Shown: positions 21,001-29,069 of the stretch, in pieces | How the letters are laid out: every line of letters begins with the position of its first letter | Numbering within the stretch: the stretch's first letter is position 1 | Assembly: GCA_022709385.1 (NCBI GenBank) | Contig: JAKLIX010000001.1 | Span: forward strand, 434,001-498,000 | From: Bacteroidota bacterium | GTDB lineage: Bacteria; Bacteroidota; Bacteroidia; Bacteroidales; CAIXZF01 | Reading direction: 5' to 3' | DNA length: 64,000 nucleotides | Program-made: the position numbers and the translations under genes | The notes under the pieces: generated by a model | Databases searched by the model: none | What the model was told of the DNA's origin: nothing | Seen by the model: only the letters and a program-made list of their open reading frames with translations

Positions 21001-23711
21001 TCAAAGCGGAAACCTCTGTTTCCTCCTGTTGAACCATGGGTCGAAAAACAGTTGTTATAGTTCTTCAGCTGGTTGCTCCTCATCCAGAATTCGATCGTCC
21101 CTTGTTCGGGCATGGCACCCAGGTTCCCGACGGTAACAACATGGGAACTGCTGACAAAACCAAGGCATTTGCCGCCGTCATGCTGAGCGCTGAGCTGCCA
21201 GTTCAGGTCGGTGGAACCTGCATTTCCAATAAGCAACAACACCTCGGTCGAGTCATTGCAATGTTCGATGGTGCCAATCACGGTATCGGGGGTAAAGGTG
21301 ATACGCGGACTCCCGCTGGCAACGCCGCTCAAATAAATCAGTGCACTCCCGTCATTGCTTTCAATCAGCAGGTCAGCACCGTATTGGCCTGAGTCGGAAG
21401 GGGTAAAACTGACAGGATAGGCTTTTATGCTGAATGGCAGGATGGTATCCGGGAAGATTCCGGTGGCACAATAGAAATCCTGTATGGAAAACACCATGTT
21501 CTGAATAAACAAGGTGTCACATCCGGAATTATTGATCTGCAGGTTTTGGGTCACGCTTACATATTGCTGCGTCGAACCAAAATTAAGACTGTCAGGTGAA
21601 ACGGTCATATCTGGATTTCCAGTGATTTCCATGGTAATGGGAATCCCGAGAAAAGGGTGCAGGGGATCATTGGACTCAATTTCCAATATAGTATTATAAA
21701 TACCGGCCTGCAGATTGCCGGTATTCAGTCCGATGGTGAATAACATGGAATCACCCGGTACAATGGTGCCCTGGCTTATTCCAAACTGAAGCCAGACGGG
21801 CACTTCCTGCCCATAGATATCCAGGATTTCCTGAGCGGACAGCGCACGGTCGTAAATGCGGAAATCATCCAGCAGTCCGGAATAATACCCGTCAACAGAC
21901 CAATTGCTTCGTCCGATGTAATTACTTGTCCGGATGATGTTTTTGGGAAGCTGGTTGGTATTTGCCGTGCGGTATGGCTGTCCGTTCTTGTAAAGGGTGT
22001 AAGTGTTCCCGTTCAACACCTGGGTGATCATGATCCACTGGTTGAGCGGTAAAGCGGGAGATGCATAGATTTGCCCGCCACTGATATTGTTGTAATAATT
22101 TTCTGCAGCGTAAATACCCGTAGTCCCCCTGGAGGCGATCCCGAGCACATTGTCGTTCGCCTGTCCGTTCCCGAAATCAAAGAGCCTTGACCAGGTTTTG
22201 TAGGCATTTTCATTCATCCAGGCATTGACAGTATAGTTACCGCTGAAAAACACCCCGTCGGGCACATCGATATAACTATTTATGCCATTGAAAGCCAGTG
22301 CTTTACCTAGGTGTCCCTGTCGATCTGTCGCGGCAGAGGTATTGATGGTGGTTCCATGCAGTCCTTCTGGCCCGTAGTCAGTGGCGTCTCCGTCCATGGG
22401 ATAATGCAGGATCAGGTTGAGGGTGTTGTAACTTAATAAGTTGACATTCAGGTCGGACAGCCCGGTATTGTAAACCGTAAACTGCGTCCCGACGGAGTCA
22501 CCGCAGGCTATTGTATGGGAGAGCTGAGCGGGGGCAACGGCAATGGCCGGAGCGCCTGTTCCCGTTCCCGTAAGCATCATGACCGGAACAGCCGGATCGA
22601 GGCTGGTATCGTTCGACGTTATAAAAAGATCGCAGGTGTAAGGAATATGCTCAATTGGTTCAAAGCGAACCGGAACCGCTTCCGTGGCGCCCGGCTCAAG
22701 GGTAAACCCGGTTTTCAGCGGGATAAAGGCTGACGATGAGGTGTACATGGTGTCAACCCTCAGGGAATCGCAACCGGTGTTGGTAAAAACAAGGGTATCC
22801 GTTTTCGTGGTGAATTCCATCACCTCCCCGAAATCATGAAGGCTTGACGGGAAGTCAAGGAAAGCATAACCGGTGAAATCCAGTGTAATGGGGATCACTA
22901 CCTCCGGATGCTGGGGATCGTTGGTGAGAATGATGATGTGGTGAGCCCATTGTCCTGTGGTCAGTCCGTCAGGGTGAACGATCACCTGCAGGTTTTCTTG
23001 CCCGCCCGGCATGATTACCCCGGCGGTGAGCGGTAAAAAGGCCCAATCGACACTCTGACCGATTCCCGTGATCCTGATATTGTCGATATAAGCACCCTCA
23101 TCATTCCCAGACCCGTCGCTGTGAAAATAAAAACGTATCCTTATATAATCTCCGTTTGAAAGATACTGGCCAAGATAATACTCTCTCAGATTCCAGTAAT
23201 TGTTATAGCAGGTGATGCCTCCGATCACGATCCAGTCGTTGTTGTTCACCTGCAACTCGATGTTGATATAGTCATATTCGCACTCAAACTGATATCTCGT
23301 CTGGAAACGCAGCCAGGCACTGTCGGCATTGGTAATGATCAGGCTGTCTTTCAACCAGATATAGGTATTCTGGTTATCCGGGTAATTACCGGCCGGACTT
23401 TCCGCAAGTGATGAAGCGCCTTCATAGGCCTGCGCCTGGGTCGTTCCCCAGTCACCCGTCCAAACCCATTTGTTCAGACCGTTCTCAAAACCATCGGTGA
23501 AATCAATCTCCTGCGACACATTGAAAAACAGGGGAGCAGTTCCCATGTTTTGCAGTTGTATCTCCAGGATGCTGGTATCGCTGCATCCGTTCAGTGTGGT
23601 GGATAAATTGGCCGGCTGGTAAATAAGGGCAGGTACCTGGGCATGGATTACCGACCCGGCCAGTGCAGTCAAGACTGCCAGGCCGGCCAAGCCCGAAAAC
23701 AACTTTTTCAT
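15009..23711 (-). CDS. 2900-residue T9SS-exported protein with choice-of-anchor D/HYDIN-like, LamG, GEVED, dockerin-like and cohesin-like domains
   Basis: Signal peptide 1-25 (ends VIHAQ). A MAM/immune-inhibitor-like lectin fold (about 50-220) is followed by many choice-of-anchor D (HYDIN/ASPM-like) beta domains marked by LDFGxV, NTGCDTL and VxFxP. Interspersed are three LamG/concanavalin-like domains (about 427-640, 837-1040 and 1620-1830; VNAWM, DEVRIW and DEVRLYNR signatures) and a GEVED domain (about 1287-1410, with WIDYNNDG and GQAEDYTV). Near the C-terminus are PKD-like units (from about 2104), a dockerin-like pair (about 2575-2640), a cohesin-like domain (about 2677-2765) and a type A sorting domain starting GQNIPNPF. 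LamG and GEVED modules suggest glycan or protein binding. First gene of the five-gene unit. Confidence 0.9.
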   Translation of the reverse strand: MKKLFSGLAGLAVLTALAGSVIHAQVPALIYQPANLSTTLNGCSDTSILEIQLQNMGTAPLFFNVSQEIDFTDGFENGLNKWVWTGDWGTTQAQAYEGASSLAESPAGNYPDNQNTYIWLKDSLIITNADSAWLRFQTRYQFECEYDYINIELQVNNNDWIVIGGITCYNNYWNLREYYLGQYLSNGDYIRIRFYFHSDGSGNDEGAYIDNIRITGIGQSVDWAFLPLTAGVIMPGGQENLQVIVHPDGLTTGQWAHHIIILTNDPQHPEVVIPITLDFTGYAFLDFPSSLHDFGEVMEFTTKTDTLVFTNTGCDSLRVDTMYTSSSAFIPLKTGFTLEPGATEAVPVRFEPIEHIPYTCDLFITSNDTSLDPAVPVMMLTGTGTGAPAIAVAPAQLSHTIACGDSVGTQFTVYNTGLSDLNVNLLSYNTLNLILHYPMDGDATDYGPEGLHGTTINTSAATDRQGHLGKALAFNGINSYIDVPDGVFFSGNYTVNAWMNENAYKTWSRLFDFGNGQANDNVLGIASRGTTGIYAAENYYNNISGGQIYASPALPLNQWIMITQVLNGNTYTLYKNGQPYRTANTNQLPKNIIRTSNYIGRSNWSVDGYYSGLLDDFRIYDRALSAQEILDIYGQEVPVWLQFGISQGTIVPGDSMLFTIGLNTGNLQAGIYNTILEIESNDPLHPFLGIPITMEITGNPDMTVSPDSLNFGSTQQYVSVTQNLQINNSGCDTLFIQNMVFSIQDFYCATGIFPDTILPFSIKAYPVSFTPSDSGQYGADLLIESNDGSALIYLSGVASGSPRITFTPDTVIGTIEHCNDSTEVLLLIGNAGSTDLNWQLSAQHDGGKCLGFVSSSHVVTVGNLGAMPEQGTIEFWMRSNQLKNYNNCFSTHGSTGGNRGFRFEENAAGVFGVAVGNDAGSFTGYILTNALSTGTWHHVAVSWDKTTNQLWTYYDGNLINDGVYHSQWATQISNLMIGIGYNTSRWWNGRMDEVRIWSYRRSDRQIKDFRFLMLSGNEVGLLAYWDFNEGSGTVLHDLTPNQFHGTFSGATWYTSEAPLEGFVSVSPDSGVIPPGDNTMVYVKFNGNGKLSGTYLASLIAITNDPLKQAYRYPCRMDVLGEAAIAADTNVLYFGGVIAGAVKQESLIFYNAGCDTLLVDYYELDFGDQYTFFPFPFTVLPEDSAVITVFFNPTFVSVFNDSVTFYSNAGNIDVYLEGTGTEPPVIAVDPGAFWGGAYCDEITEQSLTVYNNGLGTLAIWIPSIGSDNPIMTPASCSPQTISYCCNMGIQRVAFNSLNHPSGNAIEGYQDFTSMFKTTVLPEQTYTLTVVTGPENGENVTAWIDYNNDGSFSSEELIMESTDNFDSIHTAVVEIPAEAVAGIPLRMRVISDYIWEAVPGPCNNPYYGQAEDYTVLIAAGIVLPSVMDTIPPLDSRTYPMYFSGAQLSVGYYYSHIDIYSNDPQTSHISIPTELEVYGDPFPELSEDYHDFGDVIQFTLNFWQTSLTNTGCDTLDIYEAFCSNPAFQVNPVQGTIPPWESMEISVGFSPQDPVYEWGEIVLVTNAGDWIITVEGNGIPAPDLSLDPWQLDLSLECGTTETFTFYIDNFGDGDLNYQINTSSSLSEGLMFYYPFQGDPTDKSGNGRNLENNGAVLTDGHSGLDYNAYRFEYESGMKYENENDFIDNLFNPEASVSLWARFRDTTEWQNEQACLFDMGNTPWDDMGIRIYADKQNVYALVNVEYTDYYLSFPLETEEWTYVTLTFDGFFIRLYKNSGLADEVWVEGTLSYGYYYYMAGLGMRYYNSYEPRYFTGDLDEVRLYNRDLSQEEINTLYHSGSHAIMMNVNPENGNIAPFDWHAIELTIDATEMTGGFYQDVISISSNDPMKPVVWLPVNLEIWGIPYINYSPACLAYDTIMQFTSSVQQITIENPSCTPVLIWNMFCLDASFYPAFSSLVIPAGGSNTVPVIFAPTAQGSLEDTLFIYSEAGLFKICLSGYCIGMPVASVSPSSISQVLACQESIWSSFDLHNTGFADMEYTVGGIASNWFGGISVSGILCAGCSVNIPFELSRTGMPTGLYNTNITISTSDPLNPVLNLPVYLLIPHPLVAVNLGADTGYCAGGSLVLHAGNYVSYLWNEGSTGSGLEVSTPGIYYVDVVDAHQCPSSDTIVITEFAYPVADAGSDTSLCEGTTLHLEGNASGTLPPVPMNIQIGQGTSYSGSTGPSPFGTYYMDHRAQYLYKATEIQQAGLHQGEISAIGFIIGSVGSPGLSNMKIRMMHTALNSLTGFVQGNTEVFDTAYYYPVTGENLFTLQEPFYYDGSSNLLVEVCFDNNGWSSNSTFQYTSVSGGVWARYCDNCAPGCNLTGGSGYSERPNLIITGYGELTRYTWTGPDGFSATIKNPVIQSVTPAASGVYTLDVDNGYGCTDSDEISVAVMPRPVVDAGPDGNILGGEYYTFGSSVSGGAEPYTFGWIPAASLDDSVILQPTANPDFTTVYTFTATGANGCSAQDQATVHVIPRFELSGHVTYNNSMFSAIGNLLVRLNSGGTIVDSTFTDMSGNYLFPYVLEGNYSIGASSDIEPAGINATDALLTGKHVVALETLSGLRLKAADVNNSTTVTGADALLILHHTVGNITTFPAGNWYFEPKSIQIQGSDKVQDFQGILYGDVNASYLPGLKTEASVSLETASCLLATAGSDITLEIKVKEACRPAALTLHLTWPQEYLEFLDLLMPPGQFARRLNSNVLSIAWSNEDPPDLAAGDVLFTIIFRLCAIPPPRGIALTLTGDNEIADASCNPLVPALLTHPLILPPDGSSGFYLGQNIPNPFRLETIIPYLIPEEGNIELAVFNVLGERVLCSREGLRQPGQHELRLTTRQLPPGSYYYRMIFQGATQAGSQVRSMIISK

Positions 23712-24002
23712 AGGTTTGGATTTGCTATGTCGTTATCAATTAATAATATATCAATATAAAATGATGCGCTAAAAAGGGCAACTAAATATAAGGACTAAAA
23801 TTGATCAGATTATTCCGTTTTCAATATTTTTTCCTTTCTGAAAGACAACGGAAAAGGATTAACTCAAGCTTGACAGGTTTACGAATGAGCGCTGTCTGCT
23901 ATGAGTAATGCCGTACACCCCCGGATCGCAATTTTTTTGCAAACCCATTCCGTGTGGGCATAAATAGCCTACCTTTGCAAGTTCAAAATTAGGATAGTCA
24001 TT
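23712..24002. other. Divergent intergenic region
   Basis: AT-rich spacer between the divergently transcribed 2900-residue protein and the M49-like peptidase. It should hold the promoter of the giant-protein unit, but no clear TAnnTTTG is visible on the minus strand. On the plus strand it contains a copy of the recurring TTTTTTGCAAAC motif (23931-23964) and a -7 box. Confidence 0.5.
23970..23977 (+). promoter_or_regulatory. Candidate -7 box of the M49-like peptidase gene
   Basis: TACCTTTG matches TAnnTTTG and ends 25 bases before the start codon. A TTG lies too far upstream (23937-23939) to be a standard -33 element. Confidence 0.5.
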
Positions 24003-25676
24003 ATGTTACGTATTGCCAGATGCTTTGCAATCCCTGCTGCCCTGACGCTGATTTTCTGGGCATGTAAACCGGGTACATCAGAAAAAGAAATTGTCATGAC
24101 CCCTGCCGATTCGGCGCTGAACGCCAAAGTGAATGAGTTTGTGGAAGTCAGCCTCACGGTAGATCTCAGCGGCCTGACGGAAAATGAAAAGAACATGATC
24201 CCCCTGTTGATCGACATTGCCGATATCATGGATGATCTTTTCTGGCAGCAGACTTTTCCGCAGCGTGATTCACTGCTCTCCGCACTCAATGAGTCTGGAA
24301 GCCTGCAAGATTCGCTGTTGCGGCAGTTTGTGCTGATCAATTACGGCCCGTGGGAAAGATTGAACGGAAACCGGCCCTTTTTCCCGGAATTCGGTGAAAA
24401 GCCAGCAGGTGCTGCCTTCTATCCGGCCGACATGAGCAAGGAGGAATTCGAAGCCTTCGACAATAAAGACAAGCACAGCCAGTATACCCTCATCAGAAGG
24501 AAGCCGGATAAAAGCCTGCACACTTTGTGGTACCACGAAGCATACAGCGAACAGCTCGCAAAAGCTTCCGCCCTGATGAAACAGGCCGCAGCACTGGCCG
24601 ATGACCCGGGGCTGAAACAGTATCTCAGCCTGAGAGCCGAAGCCCTTGTCACTGATCAGTATTTCGACAGCGACATGGCCTGGATGGACATGAAAACCAA
24701 CACCCTCGATTTTGTGGTGGGCCCCATCGAAAATTACGAGGATGCCCTGTTCGGGATCAAGACGGCCTATGAAGCCGCCGTTCTGTTCAAGGACAAGGCC
24801 TGGAGCCAAAAGCTGGAGAAATTCTCCGCCCTGCTCCCGCAACTGCAAAAAGAACTGCCGGTGGATGCAAAGTATAAGGCCGAAAAGCCCGGATCCAATT
24901 CCGATCTCAATGCATACGATATCCTGTATTACGCCGGACAGGCCAACGAAGGGGCCAAGACCATCGCCATCAATCTTCCGAATGATGAGCAGGTGCAGTT
25001 ACAGAAAGGCTCCCGCAGGTTACAGTTGAAAAATGCCATGAAAGCCAAATTCGACCACATCCTGATGCCCATAGCCGAAAAACTGATCGCCGGGGAACAG
25101 ATGCAGCACGTCAGCTTCGATGCCTTCTTCAACAATGTCATGTTTCATGAAGTGGCCCACGGACTCGGGATAAAAAACACGATTACCGGAAAAGGCCCTG
25201 TCAGAAAAGCCCTGAAGGAAACCTATGCGGGTTTCGAAGAAGCCAAGGCCGACATCCTGGGATTGTTCCTGGTTACCAGGCTGATCGATATGGGCCAGAT
25301 CACGGATATTCGTGCCGAAGACTGCTATGTAACTTTTCTGGCGGGCATTTTCCGCTCTGTCAGGTTTGGGGCTGCCAGTGCACACGGAAAAGCCAATATG
25401 ATGTGTTTCAATTATTTCGAGGATCGTCAGGTGTTCACCCGCAGGGATGACGGAACCTACCTGGTGGATATGGCTAAAATGAAAACTGCCGTGAATGAAT
25501 GGGTTGCAAAGGTTATTACCACCCAGGGCGAAGGGGACTACCAGGCTGCCCTGGACTACCTGAATGCCAACAGCGTGATCAGGCCCGGGCTGCAGGCTGA
25601 CCTTGATCAGCTGAAATCAGCCGGTATTCCGGTCGACGTCCGCTTTGTCCAGGGGAAACAGGTTCTCGGTCTCTGA
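24003..25676 (+). CDS. Peptidase M49-like (dipeptidyl-peptidase III family) lipoprotein
   Basis: 557 residues. The N-terminus has a lipoprotein signal (IFWAC, Cys20), so it is likely anchored in a membrane facing the periplasm or surface. Zinc site: HEVAH at 382-386 (His382, Glu383, His386), with the downstream EEAKAD (412-417) matching the second M49 motif that supplies the third ligand. Classical DPP III has one extra residue (HEXXGH); this shorter HEXXH form occurs in bacterial relatives. It would cleave dipeptides or short peptides from N-termini. It is followed after 12 bases by gpsA, perhaps in one transcript. Exact specificity cannot be read from the sequence. Confidence 0.85.
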   Translation: MLRIARCFAIPAALTLIFWACKPGTSEKEIVMTPADSALNAKVNEFVEVSLTVDLSGLTENEKNMIPLLIDIADIMDDLFWQQTFPQRDSLLSALNESGSLQDSLLRQFVLINYGPWERLNGNRPFFPEFGEKPAGAAFYPADMSKEEFEAFDNKDKHSQYTLIRRKPDKSLHTLWYHEAYSEQLAKASALMKQAAALADDPGLKQYLSLRAEALVTDQYFDSDMAWMDMKTNTLDFVVGPIENYEDALFGIKTAYEAAVLFKDKAWSQKLEKFSALLPQLQKELPVDAKYKAEKPGSNSDLNAYDILYYAGQANEGAKTIAINLPNDEQVQLQKGSRRLQLKNAMKAKFDHILMPIAEKLIAGEQMQHVSFDAFFNNVMFHEVAHGLGIKNTITGKGPVRKALKETYAGFEEAKADILGLFLVTRLIDMGQITDIRAEDCYVTFLAGIFRSVRFGAASAHGKANMMCFNYFEDRQVFTRRDDGTYLVDMAKMKTAVNEWVAKVITTQGEGDYQAALDYLNANSVIRPGLQADLDQLKSAGIPVDVRFVQGKQVLGL

Positions 25677-25688
25677 GTTGCCCTCATC

Positions 25689-26681
25689 ATGGAGAAAAGC
25701 ATTGCGGTCATAGGAGGTGGAAGCTGGGGAACAGCACTTGTGAAGGTGCTTTCCGAAAACGCAGCAAGCGTACACTGGTGGGTCAGAAGTGCAGAAACTG
25801 CCTCTCACATCATACAGTACCGCAGAAACCCGAATTACCTCAGCTACCTCGAACTTCCACTGGAAAAACTGCGTATTTCCACCAATATCGCTGAGGTGGT
25901 GGAGCTTGCAGACCTGCTCATCTTTGCCGTCCCTTCCCCCTTCCTGAAGGAAAGTCTGGAAGCTTTACCGGCTGAATGTCTCGGAAGTAAAATCATCGTT
26001 TCCGCCATTAAAGGGATCATCCCCGGTGAATTTGCAATCGTCAGCAAGTTTTTTCACCAGAAATACGGGATACCCTATCACCATATCGGTGTCATCTCCG
26101 GACCCTGCCATTCGGAGGAAGTGGCCATGGAACGCCTGTCTTTCCTGACGATCGCCTTCGACAATTCAGATTTATCCGGCTTCCTGACCGGCAAACTTTC
26201 GAGCCGGTATATGAAAATATCATCGACCCGTGATATACTGGGTGTGGAATACGCAGCCGTACTGAAGAATATTATGGCCATCGCCAACGGGATCTGCGTC
26301 GGACTCGGGTACGGAGATAATTTCCAGTCGGTGCTGATCGTGAATTCAATCAGGGAAGTCAAACGTTTTCTTGACAGGATCAACCGTGTGGAAAGAGACA
26401 TCAACAGCCCGGTATATGTGGGCGACCTTATCGTTACCGCCTATTCACAGTTCAGCCGGAACAGAACCTTCGGCCACCTGATCGGGAAAGGCTATTCTCC
26501 CGAATTTGCCCGGATTGAAATGAAAATGGTAGCCGAAGGCTATTATGCCGCCCGCGGTATTCACGAGATCAACAGGGAACTTCAGGTTGACATGCCCATC
26601 TCACGGGCAGTATATAATATTTTATACTCGGCCGCCGATCCCAGAGAAGAAATGAAACAATTAGCTGCCAGGCTCGAATGA
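25689..26681 (+). CDS. gpsA: Glycerol-3-phosphate dehydrogenase [NAD(P)+]
   Basis: 330 residues. The N-terminal Rossmann fold opens IAVIGGGSWGTAL, the GpsA nucleotide-binding signature. The conserved SAIKGI and ISGPCHSEEV segments follow, and the active-site lysine lies in YAAVLKNIMAIANG. The C-terminal helical domain contains RNRTFGHLIGKG. It reduces dihydroxyacetone phosphate to sn-glycerol 3-phosphate for phospholipid synthesis in the cytoplasm. Length is normal for the family. It begins 12 bases after the M49-like gene. Confidence 0.95.
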   Translation: MEKSIAVIGGGSWGTALVKVLSENAASVHWWVRSAETASHIIQYRRNPNYLSYLELPLEKLRISTNIAEVVELADLLIFAVPSPFLKESLEALPAECLGSKIIVSAIKGIIPGEFAIVSKFFHQKYGIPYHHIGVISGPCHSEEVAMERLSFLTIAFDNSDLSGFLTGKLSSRYMKISSTRDILGVEYAAVLKNIMAIANGICVGLGYGDNFQSVLIVNSIREVKRFLDRINRVERDINSPVYVGDLIVTAYSQFSRNRTFGHLIGKGYSPEFARIEMKMVAEGYYAARGIHEINRELQVDMPISRAVYNILYSAADPREEMKQLAARLE

Positions 26682-26738
26682 CCAATCTTTTCTATACAAG
26701 CATCCGTCATTCGGGCAAACGGAGATTCACCCCGGTCT

Positions 26739-26746
26739 TAAATTTG
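26739..26746 (+). promoter_or_regulatory. Candidate -7 box of the S46 peptidase gene
   Basis: TAAATTTG matches TAnnTTTG and lies about 32 bases before the start codon. No convincing -33 element. Confidence 0.45.
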
Positions 26747-26778
26747 ATAGAATCAGATCATCTTAATCATCACTTAAA

Positions 26779-28968
26779 ATGTATAGCATGAGAAAACTAT
26801 TGCTTTTTGCGCTGACTGTCATTGCGCTGCGATCCTTCGCTTTTTCTCCGCCCGATGAGGGCATGTGGCTGCCCATGTTCGTCGAAAGGCTCAACTGGGT
26901 TGATATTCAGAAAATGGGCCTTCAGCTTAGCGCTCAGGAACTTTATGACATCAACAACTCGAGTCTGAAAGATGCCATTGCCGGCCTCTCCGGCGATGAC
27001 GGCGCACCCGGCGGATATTTCTGTACGGGGGAAATGGTAAGCAAACAGGGTCTGATGTTCACCAACCACCATTGCGGCTATGATGCCATCCAGAAACACA
27101 GTACCGTGGATCATGATTACCTGACCGACGGATTCTGGGCCATGCGGATGGAAGAGGAACTTCCCAATGAGGGAATGACCGCTTCTTTCCTGGTGCGCAT
27201 GGATGACGTAACATCCCGCGTGCTGGAGGGCATTACGGATACCACTCCCGACCAGACCCGTTCTAAAAAGATCAGGGAAATGCTGGATAAAATCAGCAAG
27301 GAAGCCGAAGAAGACGGGAAGTACCAGGCGGTTGTGAAAGGTTTTTATTCCGGCAATGAGTATTATCTTTTTGTTTATCAGACGTTTAAGGATGTCCGCC
27401 TGGTCGGCGCCCCGCCCTCGGGCATCGGCAAATTCGGCGGCGATACCGATAACTGGATGTGGCCCCGTCATACAGGAGACTTCTGTATTTTCCGGGTTTA
27501 CTGCGCTCCCGACGGGAAACCGGCTGATTATGCAAAGGAAAACGTCCCATACGAACCGAAACACTTTCTTCCGGTCTCTCTCAAGGGGGTGACCAAAGAC
27601 GACTTCGCCATGATCTGGGGATTCCCCGGGACCACCCAGCGGTATATGACCTCCTTCGGAGTGGAATATACGCTGAATCATATGAATCCGGCACTGATCA
27701 AACTGCTTGGCAAAAAACTGGAAATATGGAAGGAAGCCATGGACAACGACAAGGGCGTCCGGATAAAATATTCTTCCAAATACGCCAACTATGCCAACGG
27801 ATGGAAAAATTTCATCGGTGAGAACCGGGGGATCAAGCGTTTGAAGGTAGCAGATAAAAAAAGGGAAATTGAAAGCCGCTTCCTGGCCTGGGCGGGAGCC
27901 GACGCCAAAAGAAAGGAGAAGTACGGAGAAGCACTCGGCATGATTGAAAAGGCATACAGTGAACAGGCAAAGGTGGCTGAACCGCTGTTCTACACGATGC
28001 TGGGACTGTACCGGGGAGCGGAAGTGTTTGACCTGGTTCAGGGTTCCATGGGGCTTTACGGAGCCATCGAAAACAAAAAGAAAGACCCGGAAGGGCTGAA
28101 AGCCGCCGTGGAGGAAATGCGGGAATCGGTGAAAACATTTTACAAGGATTACGATGCCGCAGTCGATCAGCAGGTCATGGCGGAACTGTTTGCCATGTGT
28201 TACCGCGATGTGGCACATGAGATGCTTCCGGCCATACTTCCCGGTTTGGCGAAGAAATACAAGGGTGATTTCAATGCCTGGGCATCAGAAGCCTTTAAAA
28301 AATCCATCTTCACATCCGAAGCAAAGATCAATGCCTTCCTCGACAATCCGAAGCTGAAGACCCTGGCCAAGGATCCTCTCTATGTGGTTTTGCAGGACGT
28401 TTTCGGACATGTGCAGAAAGTCTCCGGAAAGATGCAGGGTGCATCGAAAAACAAAGGAAAGGGAGACCGGCTGTTTATTGCCGGCCTCAGGGAGATGGAT
28501 CCCGGGAAAAAGTATTATCCCGATGCCAACTCCACCATGCGTTTTACCTATGGCAAAGTGCTGGATTATTACCCCGCCGATGCCGTTCATTATGATTATG
28601 TGACACATGCATACGGCATCATGGAAAAGGAGGATCCTTCCAACGAGGAGTTCATCGTTCCTGAAAAGCTGCAGGAGCTGATTGCGAAAAAGGACTTCGG
28701 GCCCTATGGTGCCAACGGCGACCTGGTCGTTTGTTTCCTGACTACCAACGACATCACGGGAGGCAACTCCGGAAGTCCCGTACTGAATGGCAAGGGAGAG
28801 CTGATCGGCCTGGCTTTCGACGGCAACTGGGAAGCCATGAGCGGGAACATTGCCTTTGAACAGGAACTGCAGCGGACTATTTGCGTAGATATCCGCTATG
28901 TACTCTTCGTGATCGACAAATATGCCGGTGCAAAAAACCTGATCAACGAACTTACAATAAGGAACTGA
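26779..28968 (+). CDS. S46 family dipeptidyl peptidase (DPP7-like)
   Basis: 729 residues (Met4 is an alternative start) with a signal peptide ending near SFAFS. It is a chymotrypsin-fold serine peptidase: the catalytic His lies in TNHHCGYD (97-98) and the Ser in GGNSGSP (Ser664). It removes N-terminal dipeptides in the periplasm. The residue after FD in the late FDGN motif is Gly; as I recall, Gly here marks the DPP7 group (hydrophobic P1) and Arg marks DPP11 (acidic P1), so DPP7 is favoured. The family is typical of asaccharolytic Bacteroidota. A strong terminator follows. Confidence 0.94.
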   Translation: MYSMRKLLLFALTVIALRSFAFSPPDEGMWLPMFVERLNWVDIQKMGLQLSAQELYDINNSSLKDAIAGLSGDDGAPGGYFCTGEMVSKQGLMFTNHHCGYDAIQKHSTVDHDYLTDGFWAMRMEEELPNEGMTASFLVRMDDVTSRVLEGITDTTPDQTRSKKIREMLDKISKEAEEDGKYQAVVKGFYSGNEYYLFVYQTFKDVRLVGAPPSGIGKFGGDTDNWMWPRHTGDFCIFRVYCAPDGKPADYAKENVPYEPKHFLPVSLKGVTKDDFAMIWGFPGTTQRYMTSFGVEYTLNHMNPALIKLLGKKLEIWKEAMDNDKGVRIKYSSKYANYANGWKNFIGENRGIKRLKVADKKREIESRFLAWAGADAKRKEKYGEALGMIEKAYSEQAKVAEPLFYTMLGLYRGAEVFDLVQGSMGLYGAIENKKKDPEGLKAAVEEMRESVKTFYKDYDAAVDQQVMAELFAMCYRDVAHEMLPAILPGLAKKYKGDFNAWASEAFKKSIFTSEAKINAFLDNPKLKTLAKDPLYVVLQDVFGHVQKVSGKMQGASKNKGKGDRLFIAGLREMDPGKKYYPDANSTMRFTYGKVLDYYPADAVHYDYVTHAYGIMEKEDPSNEEFIVPEKLQELIAKKDFGPYGANGDLVVCFLTTNDITGGNSGSPVLNGKGELIGLAFDGNWEAMSGNIAFEQELQRTICVDIRYVLFVIDKYAGAKNLINELTIRN

Positions 28969-29018
28969 TCGTTTCGTTATCAGAGTGCTTGCTTTGTTCT
29001 ATCATCCGAAAGGATGAG

Positions 29019-29055
29019 GAGGCCGCCCTGCAGAGGGTGGCCTCTGTTTTTTTTA
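29019..29055 (+). terminator. Strong rho-independent terminator
   Basis: GAGGCCGCCCT (29019-29029) pairs with AGGGTGGCCTC (29034-29044), 11 pairs with one G-T, around a GCAG loop, followed by TGTTTTTTTT. It ends the S46 peptidase transcript and faces the convergent pruA gene. Confidence 0.88.
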
Positions 29056-29069
29056 TCCGCACCGGTGTG

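Noticed and set aside
26797..28218. 473-residue minus-strand open frame opposite the S46 peptidase
   Set aside because: The plus strand has a complete, motif-bearing peptidase; the antisense frame is a codon-usage by-product.
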